DNA from: CAZDQL01 sp964507325
Lineage (GTDB): Bacteria; Planctomycetota; UBA1135; GCA-002686595
Assembly: GCA_964507325.1 (NCBI GenBank)
Contig: CAZDQL010000014.1
Coordinates: 27,164 to 91,163, forward strand
DNA length: 64,000 nt
Direction: 5' to 3'
The notes beneath the pieces are model-generated. The model was not told the DNA's origin and searched no databases. It saw only the letters and a program-made list of their open reading frames with translations. The translations under genes were made by a program, and so were the position numbers. Of the stretch, positions 41,672 through 52,528 are shown in pieces (the stretch's first letter is position 1; the number at the start of each line of letters is the position of its first letter).

Positions 41672-42954
41672 CGCGGCTCTGCCCCCTCGGAGTCCTCGCG
41701 CACTGCGGCGCCGGGGGAGAGCAGGTGCAGGGGGGAGGTGATCAGGCGATCTCCCACCGCGAGCCCGGAGCGCACCACGCGTCCCTCCTCCAGGCTGCGC
41801 CCCAACACGAGGGCGCGCTCCTCGGCGATCGGGCGCCCCTGCTCGTCCCGGCCGACCACGTAGGCCTTGGGAGCGCCTTCCCGCCACAGCAGGTGATCGT
41901 CCTCGATCAGGATCACGTCGGTCAGGGTGCCCACCTGGACCTCGGCCTCCGCGAAGGTGCCCGACGCGAGCTCGCGCGCGTGCGGCTCACCCTCGCGCAG
42001 CGGATTGGCGAGGTCGACCTCGACCGGCAACGAGCGGCTGGTCGGGTCGGCGGCCCCGCCGAGGGCTCCCACTACCCCCTCGAGCTGGAGCTCGGGGCGC
42101 GCGGGGACGCGCACGCTGGCGGTCAGTCCCGGGCGTATCCCCGCGGCGTCCTCGACGGGGATCTCGAGCCTGAGGTGCAAGCGGGTCACGTCCTCGAGCT
42201 CGACCAGCGGCACGCCGGCGACGACGGTGGAGCCGACCGCCGGCGCGCGGCCAACCAGGACTCCCTCGAAGGGCGCGCAGACGGCGGCCCGGGCGTGGCG
42301 ATCGACGGCGCGCTCCAAGAGGTGCCGCGCTTCGTCGGCGCGCTCGGCGGCGAGGGCCACCTCCTCGGTGGCGCGCTCCGCCGACCCCCCGGCGCGACGC
42401 TCCACCAGGGCCGCGGCGGCGCGGGCGGCGGCGGCGCGGTCGAGGCTGTTCTGATCCACGTGCCCCTCCCCCGCGAGCTCGGCCAGGCGCTCCTCCTCGC
42501 GCTGGAGGGCGGCGCGCTGTTCCACGGCGCTCTCCAGGGCAGCGGCCTGGCGCTCCACCTCCGCCCGAGCCTGCTCCTGGGCGAGCTCGGCCTGGGCCAG
42601 GCGCGCCTCGGCTATGGAGACCTCGTGGGCCAAGGGGAGCTCGTCGACGGCGAAGAGCTCGCGGTCCCGCTCCACGCGCCCCCCCTCCCGCCAGTCCTCG
42701 AGGACGCGCACCAGACGTCCTCCCACCTCGGGCGCCAGCACCGCCCGGCGCGCCGGCAAGAGGGTCCCGAAACCCCGGACCACCCAGTCCGCCTCCCGGG
42801 GGACCACGCTGGAGCTCTCCACCCGCACCGTCAGGGGCTCCCGGGACGGTGCGCTGGGGGGAGCGGGGGCCCGGGCCTCGATCCAATCCAGGAGCAGGAA
42901 AGCCCCCGCGAGGAGCAGGGCCATCAGGAGCAAGCTGATCGCGACGCGCACCAT
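41668..42954 (-). CDS. RND efflux membrane-fusion protein (HlyD/AcrA type)
   Basis: 428 residues. One N-terminal membrane helix ('AISLLLMALLLAGAFLLLDW'), then a lipoyl-like half ('VLAPEVGGRLVRVLEDWREG'), a long helical hairpin (residues 115-225, very Ala/Glu/Arg-rich), the second lipoyl half ('VCAPFEGVLVGRAPAVGSTV') and beta-barrel and membrane-proximal domains ('LTASVRVPARPELQLEG'). Bridges the AcrB-like pump to an outer-membrane channel. Promoter box TACATT (42965-42970) lies 10 nt before the start. Confidence 0.9.
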   Translation of the reverse strand: MVRVAISLLLMALLLAGAFLLLDWIEARAPAPPSAPSREPLTVRVESSSVVPREADWVVRGFGTLLPARRAVLAPEVGGRLVRVLEDWREGGRVERDRELFAVDELPLAHEVSIAEARLAQAELAQEQARAEVERQAAALESAVEQRAALQREEERLAELAGEGHVDQNSLDRAAAARAAAALVERRAGGSAERATEEVALAAERADEARHLLERAVDRHARAAVCAPFEGVLVGRAPAVGSTVVAGVPLVELEDVTRLHLRLEIPVEDAAGIRPGLTASVRVPARPELQLEGVVGALGGAADPTSRSLPVEVDLANPLREGEPHARELASGTFAEAEVQVGTLTDVILIEDDHLLWREGAPKAYVVGRDEQGRPIAEERALVLGRSLEEGRVVRSGLAVGDRLITSPLHLLSPGAAVREDSEGAEPR

Positions 42955-42964
42955 GGCGGGCGGC

Positions 42965-42970
42965 AATGTA
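42965..42970 (-). promoter_or_regulatory. TANNNT -10 box (TACATT) of the RND operon
   Basis: TACATT on the minus strand, 10 nt before the ATG at 42954. Confidence 0.4.
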
Positions 42971-43183
42971 GCACTCCGACGGGGCAACGCCGCGCCCCGG
43001 GACTCCAGGGAAGGCCGCCGCGGGCCGATACTCCCTGCGCCGGCGCTGCCGGTGGGATCCAACCCGTGGCCGAGCTGGACTGGGGGGGCGAGCGAGGGTT
43101 CAATCTCCTGCCCCGAAGTCTAGTAGAGCCCAGCAGGCTGTCTGGAAAGCCCATCCCACCCGTCGGAGCGCGGCGGAACTCAA

Positions 43184-44470
43184 GTGCAAGTCAACGTCGA
43201 AAAGAGCGGCCGGTGCACGGCCAAGGTGTCCCTGGCCGTCCCCTCGGAGGAGTTCCGGAAGGAGTTCCAAGTGAACCTGCAGCGCGCGGGCCGCAGCGTG
43301 CGCATGAAGGGCTTCCGCCCCGGGAAGATCCCCGCGCAGGTCCTGGAGAAGCACCTCGGAGACCAGGTGCGGCAGGACGTCATGGAGCACTTCCTGCGCC
43401 AGGCCTACGAGCGCGCGCGCACGGAGGAGGAGCTGCGGCCGATCTCTCACCCCCACCTCTCCCCCGACGACCTGGTGCTCGCCGCGGACGGCAGCTTCGC
43501 CCTGGACTTCGAGGTCCCCCTGAAGCCCGACTTCGAGCTGCCGCAGTACAAGGGGATGGAGATCACCTCGGAGCTCGAGCCGGTCATGGCCCCCCAGGTC
43601 GAGGCCACCCTGGCCCAGATGCGCGCCGATCGCTCGGTGGCCGAGCCCGCCGGGGAGGAGGGCCTGACCGAGCGCGGGGTGGCGCTGTGCGACATCGCCT
43701 TCCTGCACGAGGGGGAAGAGGTCCTCGAACGCGAGGGACTGCGGCTGGGGGTCTTCAGCTCTCCGCCGGGTGTCGAGCAAGAGGCTTGGCAGGAGTCGCT
43801 CCTGGGTCTGAAGGACGGCGAGGAGCGCGAGCTGCCGATGGTCCTGCCGCAGGACCTGGAGAAGGAGGAGGCCCGCGGCGCCGAGGGAATCTGCCGCGTG
43901 CGGGCCAGCGAGGTGAGCGACATGATCCCGCCCCCCGACGAGGAGCTCTTCGAGCTGGTGGGCGTCGAGGACATGGAGACTCTCGAAAACACGATCAAGG
44001 ATCGCCTGCAGGAGGCCGCCCAGACGCGGGAGCGGACGCGGGTCGAGGCGGTGCTCCTCGACCGACTGATCGAGGAGGCCGCCCTGGAGCTGCCCGAGTC
44101 CCTGCTCGAGGAGCAGGCCGCCAGCCGCCTGCAGGCCCTGGCGCGGGAGATGAAGGCGCGCGAGGTCCCCGACGAGCAGATCGCCAGTCAGCTCGAGGAG
44201 CAGCGCTCGACGGCGCGCGAAGAGGCCGAGAAGGGGATGCAGGCGCTCTTGATCGTCGAGGCCCTGGGCGAGCAGGAGGACCTGCTCGTCACCGCCGAGG
44301 AGCTCGAGAGCGAGTTGGCCACGATCGCCGCGCGCAACCAGGCCTCGATCGATGAGGTGCGCCAGTACTACGCCGAGAACAACCTCAACCAGCAGATGGC
44401 GATCGAGGTGCTCGAGCGCAAGGTGCGCGCCTTCCTGTACGAACACGCCCGGATCACGGAGCCCTCTTGA
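43184..44470 (+). CDS. tig: Trigger factor
   Basis: 428 residues, GTG start. Ribosome-bound chaperone. The N-terminal ribosome-binding domain carries 'MKGFRPGKIPAQVLEKHLGD', the GFRxGKxP signature. The middle PPIase-like domain (residues 150-235) is divergent ('DIAFLHEGEEVLEREGLRLG'), and the C-terminal helical arms follow ('LLDRLIEEAALELPESLLEE', 'LLIVEALGEQEDLLVTAEEL'). First gene of the conserved tig-clpP-clpX order. Confidence 0.93.
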   Translation: MQVNVEKSGRCTAKVSLAVPSEEFRKEFQVNLQRAGRSVRMKGFRPGKIPAQVLEKHLGDQVRQDVMEHFLRQAYERARTEEELRPISHPHLSPDDLVLAADGSFALDFEVPLKPDFELPQYKGMEITSELEPVMAPQVEATLAQMRADRSVAEPAGEEGLTERGVALCDIAFLHEGEEVLEREGLRLGVFSSPPGVEQEAWQESLLGLKDGEERELPMVLPQDLEKEEARGAEGICRVRASEVSDMIPPPDEELFELVGVEDMETLENTIKDRLQEAAQTRERTRVEAVLLDRLIEEAALELPESLLEEQAASRLQALAREMKAREVPDEQIASQLEEQRSTAREEAEKGMQALLIVEALGEQEDLLVTAEELESELATIAARNQASIDEVRQYYAENNLNQQMAIEVLERKVRAFLYEHARITEPS

Positions 44471-44549
44471 TCCCCCGGCGCCGGAACCCGTCCGCCCCAC
44501 AGATCCCGTTCGATTGGGCCGCTCCGCCGAGCTCGCCCGAGTGAGGACC

Positions 44550-45149
44550 ATGCAGAACTACTACCCCGTCCCCTTCGTGATCGAGAAGACCGGCCGCGGC
44601 GAACGCCAGTACGACATCTACTCGCGCCTGCTCGAGGACCGCATCATCTTCCTGGGCACCCCGGTCGATGACCAGGTGGCGAACGCCGTCATGGCCCAGC
44701 TCCTGTTCCTCGACAAGACGGGGCGCAACCAGGACATCAAGATGTACATCAACTCGCCGGGGGGGTCGGTGACGGCCGGTCTGGCGATCTACGACACCAT
44801 GCAGCTGGTGGAGCCGGACATCAGCACCTACTGCCTCGGCCAGGCCGCCTCCATGGGGGCCGTGCTGCTCTCGGCGGGCACCAAGGGCAAGCGCTTCGCC
44901 CTGCCCCACTCGCGGGTCATGATCCACCAACCCTCCGGGGGCACCGGGGGGACGGCCCTGGACATGGAGATCCAGGTGGCGGAGATCATGAAGATGAAGG
45001 CCAGCCTGGAGAAGATCCTGGCGCGTCACTCGGGCCGCAGCGCCGAGGAGATCGCCCAGGCCTCGGATCGGGACAACTTCATGTCCCCCGAGGAGGCCAA
45101 GGAGTTCGGTTTGATCGATGAGATCGTCGAGCGCGCCGAGGAGTCCTGA
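44550..45149 (+). CDS. clpP: ATP-dependent Clp protease proteolytic subunit
   Basis: 199 residues from ATG 44550. 'YDIYSRLLEDRIIFLGTPVD' start, catalytic triad S101 ('GQAASMGA'), H126 ('SRVMIHQPSGG') and D175 ('DRDNFMSPEEA'); spacings match E. coli ClpP (S97, H122, D171). Forms the tetradecameric protease chamber that ClpX feeds. Normal length, no separate propeptide evident. Preceded by tig (79 bp) and followed by clpX (135 bp). Confidence 0.96.
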   Translation: MQNYYPVPFVIEKTGRGERQYDIYSRLLEDRIIFLGTPVDDQVANAVMAQLLFLDKTGRNQDIKMYINSPGGSVTAGLAIYDTMQLVEPDISTYCLGQAASMGAVLLSAGTKGKRFALPHSRVMIHQPSGGTGGTALDMEIQVAEIMKMKASLEKILARHSGRSAEEIAQASDRDNFMSPEEAKEFGLIDEIVERAEES

Positions 45150-45268
45150 AGCGCTGCGTGACACTCCCTCCCCCGGGAGTCCCAGGGGGAGACGTCGAAG
45201 TCGCGTCGATTCCCAACTCCAGGCCCAGTTCCCCGTCGCCGAGGTCTCGTAGACTCCCATGACCGGGT

Positions 45269-45274
45269 TAAGAT
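45269..45274 (+). promoter_or_regulatory. TANNNT -10 box (TAAGAT) of clpX
   Basis: TAAGAT lies 10 nt before the clpX ATG at 45285; a TAGACT also occurs at 45250-45255. Together they suggest clpX has its own promoter besides read-through from clpP. Confidence 0.4.
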
Positions 45275-45284
45275 TGACCGTCTG

Positions 45285-46745
<1,461 letters not shown>

Positions 46746-46809
46746 CCCCTCCGATCCACCACTTCCCCGTCGGCCGGTGAATCGTGGTGAATCGCGGCCG
46801 GCTGCGGTC

Positions 46810-46815
46810 TAGACT
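46810..46815 (+). promoter_or_regulatory. TANNNT -10 box (TAGACT) of the DHH-RlmN pair
   Basis: TAGACT ends 10 nt before the ATG at 46826. Confidence 0.45.
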
Positions 46816-46825
46816 GCGATCGGCC

Positions 46826-47779
46826 ATGGCCGACTCGCTGACCATCTACTACCACCGCGACTTCGATGGAATGTGCGCGGGGGCGATCCTGGCTCGCATC
46901 CTCGCCGAGCGTGACGAGCAGGAGATCCGCCTCGAGAACGTCAACTACGACCAGCGCCGGGACTGGGAGGCCTTCGCCGCAGATCGCCGCTTCGCGGTGG
47001 TCGACTTCCACTTCCACCCGCGGGCCGAGTACTGGTTCGACCACCACCCGACCACCTTCCTGACCCCAGAGCTGCGGGCCGTCTACGAGCCCAGCGAGCG
47101 CTGGGCCTGGGACCCCGACTCCCCCTCCTGCCCGCCCCTGATCCTGCGCCACGCGGCGGAGCACTGGGGTTTCGAGCCCGAGGAGCGCTTCCGGGAGATG
47201 GCCCACTGGTCGGACATCATCGACGCGGCGCGCTTCGAGAGCGTCGATCAAGCGGTCTTCGGCGACGCCCCCGCCCTGCGCCTGATGCGCTCCCTGACGG
47301 TGGCGCCCACCCCGGAGTGGGTCGACCAGCTCGCCCAGGGTCTGGTCGACCACACCCTGGCGGAGGTGGCCTCCCGACCCGAGGTGGAGCGCGCCCACCA
47401 GCGCGCCACCCGCAACCGCGACAAGGCCCTGCGCCAGTTCCCCCCCACGGTGGAGTGGATGCGCGACGGGGTGCTCCTCTACGACGCCTCCTCGAGCAAG
47501 ATCCGGCGCGAGCGCTTCGCGGCCTTCTACCACCACCCCGAGACGCTCTACGCGGTGGGCGTGATCCCCACCCGCTCCGGCTTTCACGTCACCTGCGGGG
47601 AGAACCCCTGGAATCCCCCCTCCGATCCGCTGCACATCGGTCACTTGATGGAGCGCTACGGCGGGGGCGGACACCGCTCCGTGGGCGGCGCGAACCCCGT
47701 GGGCCTCACGGAGGCGCGCCAAGCGGCTGGGGAGGTGGCCGAGACCCTGGTCGACCACCTGGGTCGAGCGGCGACGTGA
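46826..47779 (+). CDS. DHH-family phosphoesterase (DHH/DHHA1)
   Basis: 317 residues from ATG 46826; an upstream GTG (46784) would include the promoter box. 'YHRDFDGMCAGAILARIL' is motif I (D-x-D), 'VVDFHFHP' motif II, 'WFDHHPTTF' the DHH motif, and 'GGGGHRSVGGAN' near the end is the DHHA1 substrate-binding Gly-rich loop. Members degrade short RNAs (nano-RNA), pAp or cyclic dinucleotides. The stop overlaps the start of the RlmN-like gene. Exact substrate not determinable. Confidence 0.88.
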   Translation: MADSLTIYYHRDFDGMCAGAILARILAERDEQEIRLENVNYDQRRDWEAFAADRRFAVVDFHFHPRAEYWFDHHPTTFLTPELRAVYEPSERWAWDPDSPSCPPLILRHAAEHWGFEPEERFREMAHWSDIIDAARFESVDQAVFGDAPALRLMRSLTVAPTPEWVDQLAQGLVDHTLAEVASRPEVERAHQRATRNRDKALRQFPPTVEWMRDGVLLYDASSSKIRRERFAAFYHHPETLYAVGVIPTRSGFHVTCGENPWNPPSDPLHIGHLMERYGGGGHRSVGGANPVGLTEARQAAGEVAETLVDHLGRAAT

Positions 47780-48810
47780 GGAGCTTCCTCGCCTGGCCGC
47801 CAGGGGAGCTCGAGGAGTGGTGCGCGGCCCACGGCGGCCGGCCCTTCCACGCCCGGGCGGCGCGGCGCGAGATCCTCGAGCGTGGGATCAGCGACTACGG
47901 GGCGATGACCTCCCTGCCGACGGCGCTGCGCGAGGCCCTCGCCGCCGAGATCCCCCTCCTCGCCAGCCGCGAGCTCGAGCGCCGGCGCTCCGGCGACGGG
48001 GTGACGAAGCTCCTGATCGAGTTCGCCGGCCGGGAGGGTGCGCAGGCGGCGAGGATTGAGACGGTGTACATCCCCCCACGCCACGGGGGTGCGGGGCGCG
48101 GAGCGACCCTCTGCGTCTCGACCCAGGTGGGCTGTCCGGTGGCCTGTCCCTTCTGCGCCTCGGGGCTCGAGGGTCTCGAGCGCAACCTCGCCCCCCACGA
48201 GATCCTCGAGCAGTTCCTGCGCGGGCGCGCCCTGGGTTCGCTGAGCCGCGCCGTGGTGATGGGGATCGGCGAACCGCTGCTCAACTACCGCAACCTCGCC
48301 ACGGCGCTCGAGGTGGTGACCGACGAGCTGGGCCTCGGCAGCCGCAAGATCACCGTCTCCACCGTCGGCTTCCCCGATCGCCTGCGGCGCGTGGCGCGCA
48401 GCGACCCCCGCTTCCAGCTCGCGATCTCCCTGCACACCCCCGACGACGAGGAGCGCGCCCGCTTGGTGCCGGCGATGGCCGGGATCCCGATCGCCGAGGT
48501 GCTCTCCGCCGGCGACGACTGGTTCGAGGTCACGGGGCGCGAGGTGACCTACGAGGTGGTCCTGCTCGGCGGCCAGAACGACACCTCGGGGCACGCCCAG
48601 CGCCTCGCGGAGCGCCTCTCCAGGCGCCGTGCCACGGTCAACCTGATCCCCTTCAACCCCGTCCCGGGCCTGCCCTTCAGACGCCCCGAGGCGGCGGCGG
48701 TGGAGGGCTATCGCGAGGGGCTCGCGAGCTCGGGAGTGGTCGCCACCGTGCGCTGGTCCCGGGGCGTCGAGGAGGCCGCCGCCTGCGGGCAGCTGCGGCT
48801 GCGCCACTAG
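47776..48810 (+). CDS. RlmN/Cfr-like radical SAM methyltransferase
   Basis: 344 residues, GTG start overlapping the DHH stop. Radical SAM cluster 'CPVACPFC' (CxxxCxxC), S-adenosylmethionine pocket 'VVMGIGEPLLNYRNLATALE' (family GMGEPL), 'QLAISLHTPDDEERARLVPA', 'YEVVLLGGQNDTSGHAQRLA', and the second, methyl-carrying Cys in 'AAACGQLRLRH' at the very end. RlmN methylates A2503 of 23S rRNA and some tRNAs. The N-terminal helix-rich tRNA/rRNA-binding domain is normal. 'GIGEP' in place of the usual GMGEP is a conservative change. Cfr cannot be excluded, but the genomic setting is housekeeping-like. Confidence 0.9.
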   Translation: MRSFLAWPPGELEEWCAAHGGRPFHARAARREILERGISDYGAMTSLPTALREALAAEIPLLASRELERRRSGDGVTKLLIEFAGREGAQAARIETVYIPPRHGGAGRGATLCVSTQVGCPVACPFCASGLEGLERNLAPHEILEQFLRGRALGSLSRAVVMGIGEPLLNYRNLATALEVVTDELGLGSRKITVSTVGFPDRLRRVARSDPRFQLAISLHTPDDEERARLVPAMAGIPIAEVLSAGDDWFEVTGREVTYEVVLLGGQNDTSGHAQRLAERLSRRRATVNLIPFNPVPGLPFRRPEAAAVEGYREGLASSGVVATVRWSRGVEEAAACGQLRLRH

Positions 48811-48819
48811 CCACACCCC

Positions 48820-50988
48820 TCAGAAGCGCCAGGTGTAGGAGAGCTTCAAAACCAGCTCCTGGGAGGTGCGCGCGAAGGAGTGTCGGTCGGTCCGATCCCA
48901 CCCGAAGAGCCCCACCAGGTACAGGTTCTGCCCCGCCGTGCGGATCCAGTGCAGGCGGCTCTGCCAGGTCAGGTCCTCGCTCTCGGTGTCGTACTGCAGG
49001 AGGTTCGACAGGGAGAGGTCGGGGTCGAAGTTGAAGTCCAGGTCGGTGGCGATCACCTGGGTGTCGAAGGAGCCCTCGTCGAGGTCCACGTGGATGTCCT
49101 CCAGGTCGAGGCTCCAGGAGAAGAAGCGCGAGGGGATCCACTTGGGCGAGACCTCCACGCGCAGGATGCTGCCCGAGTAGAAGTCCCCGAACTCGATCTC
49201 CACGTCCCCCGTCACCCGCCTGCGGTCGTTGGCTTCGAACTCCAGGACGTGGTTCGCGCCGGAGTAGTCCCCCTGGGAGACGAAGACCTCGTCGGTCATG
49301 TCGAAGCCCTCGTCCAGGCGCTCCCGGAAGTAGGTGCTGCCGATGGAGATGGAGTCCTCGCTCTGGAGCTCGATCTCCAGCCACTTGACCGGCAGCTCGA
49401 ACTGGTCCTCGCGGCCGACGCGGTCGACGTCGTAGCGGGGTCCGACCCTCCAGGAGACGCTGCGCAGGGCGTCCTCTCCCCCTCCGCGCCAGGTGTACCC
49501 CAGGCTGTAGCGGTACTGCTCCACTCCAGTGCGGCGCACGAAGCCCAGCTCCGGGTCGTAGTCCTCCTCGGTGACGCTGGCCGACAGGCTCTGCCCCCAG
49601 CTGGCGTTGCGCGCCTCGGCCCGCAGGCCGTAGGCCGCTCCGCCGGGCTCCCCCTCCCCGTCGCTCGCCACGTAGTAGCCCCACAGGCTCCCCGTTTGCC
49701 CGTCCCCGAAGAGGCGCGTCGAGCCGAGGCGGAAGTCCGCCCCCCAGGTGGCGGCGTCCCCGTCCCCGTCGGGGCGCCCGTGGGTGAAGATCCCCCCCAC
49801 GGAGTTCTCCCCACCGAGGTTGCGGGAGACGCGCAGGACCCCCAGGGTCTTCTGATCCACGTCCTCCCCCTCCAGGGAGTAGGAGTCGACCCGCGTCTCG
49901 AGCAGACCCACGTTCCAATCCCCGAGCCGACCGGTGGCCTTGATCCCCGCCAGGAGCGGGATCGCCTCCCCGTCGGGGTCGCGCCCGATGGTGCGCGAGA
50001 AGAAGGGGCGCACGCTGCTGCTCCCACCGCCCCGGTAACTCGAGGGGCCGAACTCGAACATCCCGGCGTCCTCCAGGAAGAAGTCGCGCTTCTCCGGGAA
50101 GAAGAGGGGAAAGCGGGAGAGGTTGATGCGGCGGTCGTCGACCTCGGTCTCGGCGAAGTCGGTGTTGGTGGTCACCCTCAGGGTGGACGAGGGAGTGGGG
50201 CGCCAGGTGACGTCGAGCCCGAAGTCCCCCTCGCCGTGGACGTCGTCCTCCCCCTCCTCGAAGTCGCGGCCGAGGGCGCCGCGCAGGTAGGGCACCACGT
50301 CCACGCCGGTCCCCTGGCGCATGCCGGTCATGCCGGTCAGGGCTCCCCCCTCGGCCAAGCTCCAGAAGCGGTAGGCGACGCGCGGATTGGCCCAGCGTGC
50401 CTCTTCACCGTTGGCGACCCGCTTGCGGCACAGGTTGAAGCCCCAGGTCTCGTTGCCCTCGCCGAAGGCCAAGGTCTTGAAGGGCAGGGCGATCTCCGCC
50501 TGCCACCCCCCTTCGGTGATCCGCGCGCGGCCGTACCAGATGCCGTCCCAGCTCTTGTTGAAGGAGGAGCCGCTGTCGGCGAGCAGGGCGTCCCCGCGCG
50601 ATCCCGCGGCGGTGATCTGGAACCAGAAGGCGAAGCGCTGGTCGTCGAAGGTGTCGATCCAGAACTCCACCACGTCGTCGTAGCGCACGTAGGCGTCGCG
50701 CGACATCTGGCGCGCACGCACCTGGCCGGGATCGTCATGGCAGCGGAGCCCGAGGTAGAGGCAGTCGGCGTCGTAGGCGAGCAGGACGTCGGTGGGCCAG
50801 GTGGGCTGAGCGCCCTCGACCGGCTCGGTGACCGTCAACGGTGAGAGACGCGCGGCGCGCTCCCAGAAGGGCTCGTCGAGCTCGCCGTCGACCTGCACCG
50901 CGGTGTCGGGCTCGAGGCGGGTGGGAGCGATACTGGGGCGGTCGGCCTGGACGAGGGAGGCCAGGAGGAGCAGCAGGGGGGGAGACAA
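48820..50988 (-). CDS. DUF5916-family outer-membrane protein with N-terminal carbohydrate-binding (CBM9-like) domain
   Basis: 722 residues from a TTG at 50988; a TAGAAT box lies 9 nt upstream. Signal peptide 'PPLLLLLASLVQA', CBM9-like domain (25-215: 'VQVDGELDEPFWERAARLSP', 'LLAYDADCLYLGLRCHDDPG'), then a DUF5916 barrel ('INLSRFPLFFPEKRDFFLED') ending in 'LVLKLSYTWRF', with the C-terminal aromatic residue typical of outer-membrane beta-barrels. Probably a surface receptor or channel linked to polysaccharide binding. Stands alone between the RlmN-like gene (convergent) and an MFS transporter gene. Confidence 0.85.
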   Translation of the reverse strand: MSPPLLLLLASLVQADRPSIAPTRLEPDTAVQVDGELDEPFWERAARLSPLTVTEPVEGAQPTWPTDVLLAYDADCLYLGLRCHDDPGQVRARQMSRDAYVRYDDVVEFWIDTFDDQRFAFWFQITAAGSRGDALLADSGSSFNKSWDGIWYGRARITEGGWQAEIALPFKTLAFGEGNETWGFNLCRKRVANGEEARWANPRVAYRFWSLAEGGALTGMTGMRQGTGVDVVPYLRGALGRDFEEGEDDVHGEGDFGLDVTWRPTPSSTLRVTTNTDFAETEVDDRRINLSRFPLFFPEKRDFFLEDAGMFEFGPSSYRGGGSSSVRPFFSRTIGRDPDGEAIPLLAGIKATGRLGDWNVGLLETRVDSYSLEGEDVDQKTLGVLRVSRNLGGENSVGGIFTHGRPDGDGDAATWGADFRLGSTRLFGDGQTGSLWGYYVASDGEGEPGGAAYGLRAEARNASWGQSLSASVTEEDYDPELGFVRRTGVEQYRYSLGYTWRGGGEDALRSVSWRVGPRYDVDRVGREDQFELPVKWLEIELQSEDSISIGSTYFRERLDEGFDMTDEVFVSQGDYSGANHVLEFEANDRRRVTGDVEIEFGDFYSGSILRVEVSPKWIPSRFFSWSLDLEDIHVDLDEGSFDTQVIATDLDFNFDPDLSLSNLLQYDTESEDLTWQSRLHWIRTAGQNLYLVGLFGWDRTDRHSFARTSQELVLKLSYTWRF

Positions 50989-50997
50989 GGGGTGGGG

Positions 50998-51003
50998 ATT
51001 CTA
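50998..51003 (-). promoter_or_regulatory. TANNNT -10 box (TAGAAT) of the DUF5916 gene
   Basis: TAGAAT on the minus strand, 9 nt before the TTG at 50988; supports that unusual start codon. Confidence 0.45.
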
Positions 51004-52299
51004 AGCGCCCTGCCCGGGAGTCTCGGGGGCTCTCTCCCGATCGCCGCGCAAACGACCCACTCCGAGAAGGCCCCACAAGAGCCCCACCGCGAGCACGGCG
51101 CCGGCCCCGGTCCACAGCACCGTATCGATCGAGGCTCCCGCGTCGTAGAACACACCCATTACCAAACCCCAGGCGCTGAAGCTCAGGGTCATCGCCATGA
51201 AGTCGAGGGAGTGGACCCGCCCGCGGAAGGCGTCCTGCACGCGGCGCTGCCAGAGCACCGTGGAGCTGACCCAGATCGTACTGCCCCCCGCGTGGGCCAA
51301 GCCCACCGCCAGGCAGGCGGTGAGGAGGTCGGGTGCCCACGGCACGAGGGCGTAGCCCGTCCCCGCCACGGCGAAGCCCGCCACCACGTTGCGCGCCATG
51401 GCCCGGTCGTCCTGACCTGAGAGCCAACGGGCGATGAAGGGACCCACGGCGGTTCCCACCCCGCGCGCCGCGTAGAGCATGCCGATCGCGTGGGCGGCTC
51501 CGTAGGCCTGGAAGCGTCCGGTGCCCAGGAGCGAGAGGGCGACCAGGAAGCCCCCCGCCATCCCCCAGGTGCACTTGACCGCCAGCGCCGGCGCCACCCC
51601 CAGGTCGCGCACGTGACCCCAGGCGCGCCGCAGGTCCCCCATCGTCAGCACGTCGCGCCACGCCAGGGGTGGGTGCGATTTGGAGGGGGGCGGCAAGGTG
51701 ATGCCGCGCAGGAAGAGAGCGCTGAGCACGTAGGTCCCCGAGTCGAGCAGGAAGGAGCCCCGGGTGCCGATCTCCTGCACCACGATCCCACCCAGGAAGG
51801 AGCCCAGGGCCACGGTCGTGCTCCAGGTGGCGGCGGAGATGGCGTGGGCGTCGAAGAGATCCTCCTGCGGAACCAGGTTGGGGATCGAAGCCGTGCGCGC
51901 CGCGTCGAAGAAGGGCGACAGGGACATCTGCAGGGCGAGCAGTACGTAGAGCAGGGTCAGCTCCGACGGCTCGTCCACCAGACACAGGGCGGCCACGACC
52001 AGGGCGCGCAAGAGATCCGCGGCCACCATCAGCGCCTTGCGCGGCAGGCGGTCGGCGACGGGACCCGCCAGGCCGGAGAGGGCGGCGGTGGGCAGCAGGC
52101 GCAGGGCGAGCTCGAAGCCGAAGAGCAATCCCAGGGTGGTGACGGCCTCGGCGCTTCCCGACAGCTCGCCGATCAGGGCCAGGGCCGCCATGCGGTTCAA
52201 CCAGTCCCCGAGCTGGCTGACCACTTGGGCCAGCCACAGGCGCCGGAAATCGCGGTGCTTCTTGAGGACCTCGATCAGCACCCTGCCCCCTTGCCCCAT
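51001..52299 (-). CDS. MFS transporter (MFS_3/enterobactin-exporter-like)
   Basis: 432 residues with 12 membrane segments. 'KHRDFRRLWLAQVVSQLGDW' at the N-terminus and 'SGLAGPVADRLPRKALMVAA' (loop 2-3 motif) place it in the MFS_3 group of the superfamily. Start 'MGQGGRVLIEVLKKHRDF' at 52299. Substrate unknown; relatives export siderophores or drugs. Its last bases lie next to the DUF5916 start region. The 229 bp upstream (52300-52528) hold several short GC-rich hairpins (for example GGGGGT-AGCG-ACCCCC at 52486-52501, possibly the terminator of the upstream lat gene) and no gene. Confidence 0.85.
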   Translation of the reverse strand: MGQGGRVLIEVLKKHRDFRRLWLAQVVSQLGDWLNRMAALALIGELSGSAEAVTTLGLLFGFELALRLLPTAALSGLAGPVADRLPRKALMVAADLLRALVVAALCLVDEPSELTLLYVLLALQMSLSPFFDAARTASIPNLVPQEDLFDAHAISAATWSTTVALGSFLGGIVVQEIGTRGSFLLDSGTYVLSALFLRGITLPPPSKSHPPLAWRDVLTMGDLRRAWGHVRDLGVAPALAVKCTWGMAGGFLVALSLLGTGRFQAYGAAHAIGMLYAARGVGTAVGPFIARWLSGQDDRAMARNVVAGFAVAGTGYALVPWAPDLLTACLAVGLAHAGGSTIWVSSTVLWQRRVQDAFRGRVHSLDFMAMTLSFSAWGLVMGVFYDAGASIDTVLWTGAGAVLAVGLLWGLLGVGRLRGDRERAPETPGQGA

Positions 52300-52528
52300 G
52301 TGCGGGTCATGGTACGTTCAGAGTACAGCCGTTCCCCGGCAGCCCTAGCACCGTTTGCGTGCGCGGCGCGACCTAGGCGCCCGCCAGAATGGGAGCTGCG
52401 GGATCGGGGGGTCCCCGGACCGCCCAACCCCACAGACTTCCCAGCATCAAACCCGGGGAGCGGCTTCCCCATGGGACTCGGCCGCGGGGGTAGCGACCCC
52501 CGGGTGGGGATGTGGAGAGAGGCGCTTC

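Noticed and set aside
45163..45180. Hairpin ACTCCC-TCCCCC-GGGAGT after clpP as a terminator
   Set aside because: The stem is only 6 bp with no T run, and clpX follows in the usual co-transcribed order, so read-through is more likely.
46770..46800. Tandem GTGAATCG-like repeat before the DHH gene
   Set aside because: Only two imperfect copies over ~20 bp, no dyad symmetry and no counterpart elsewhere in the window.
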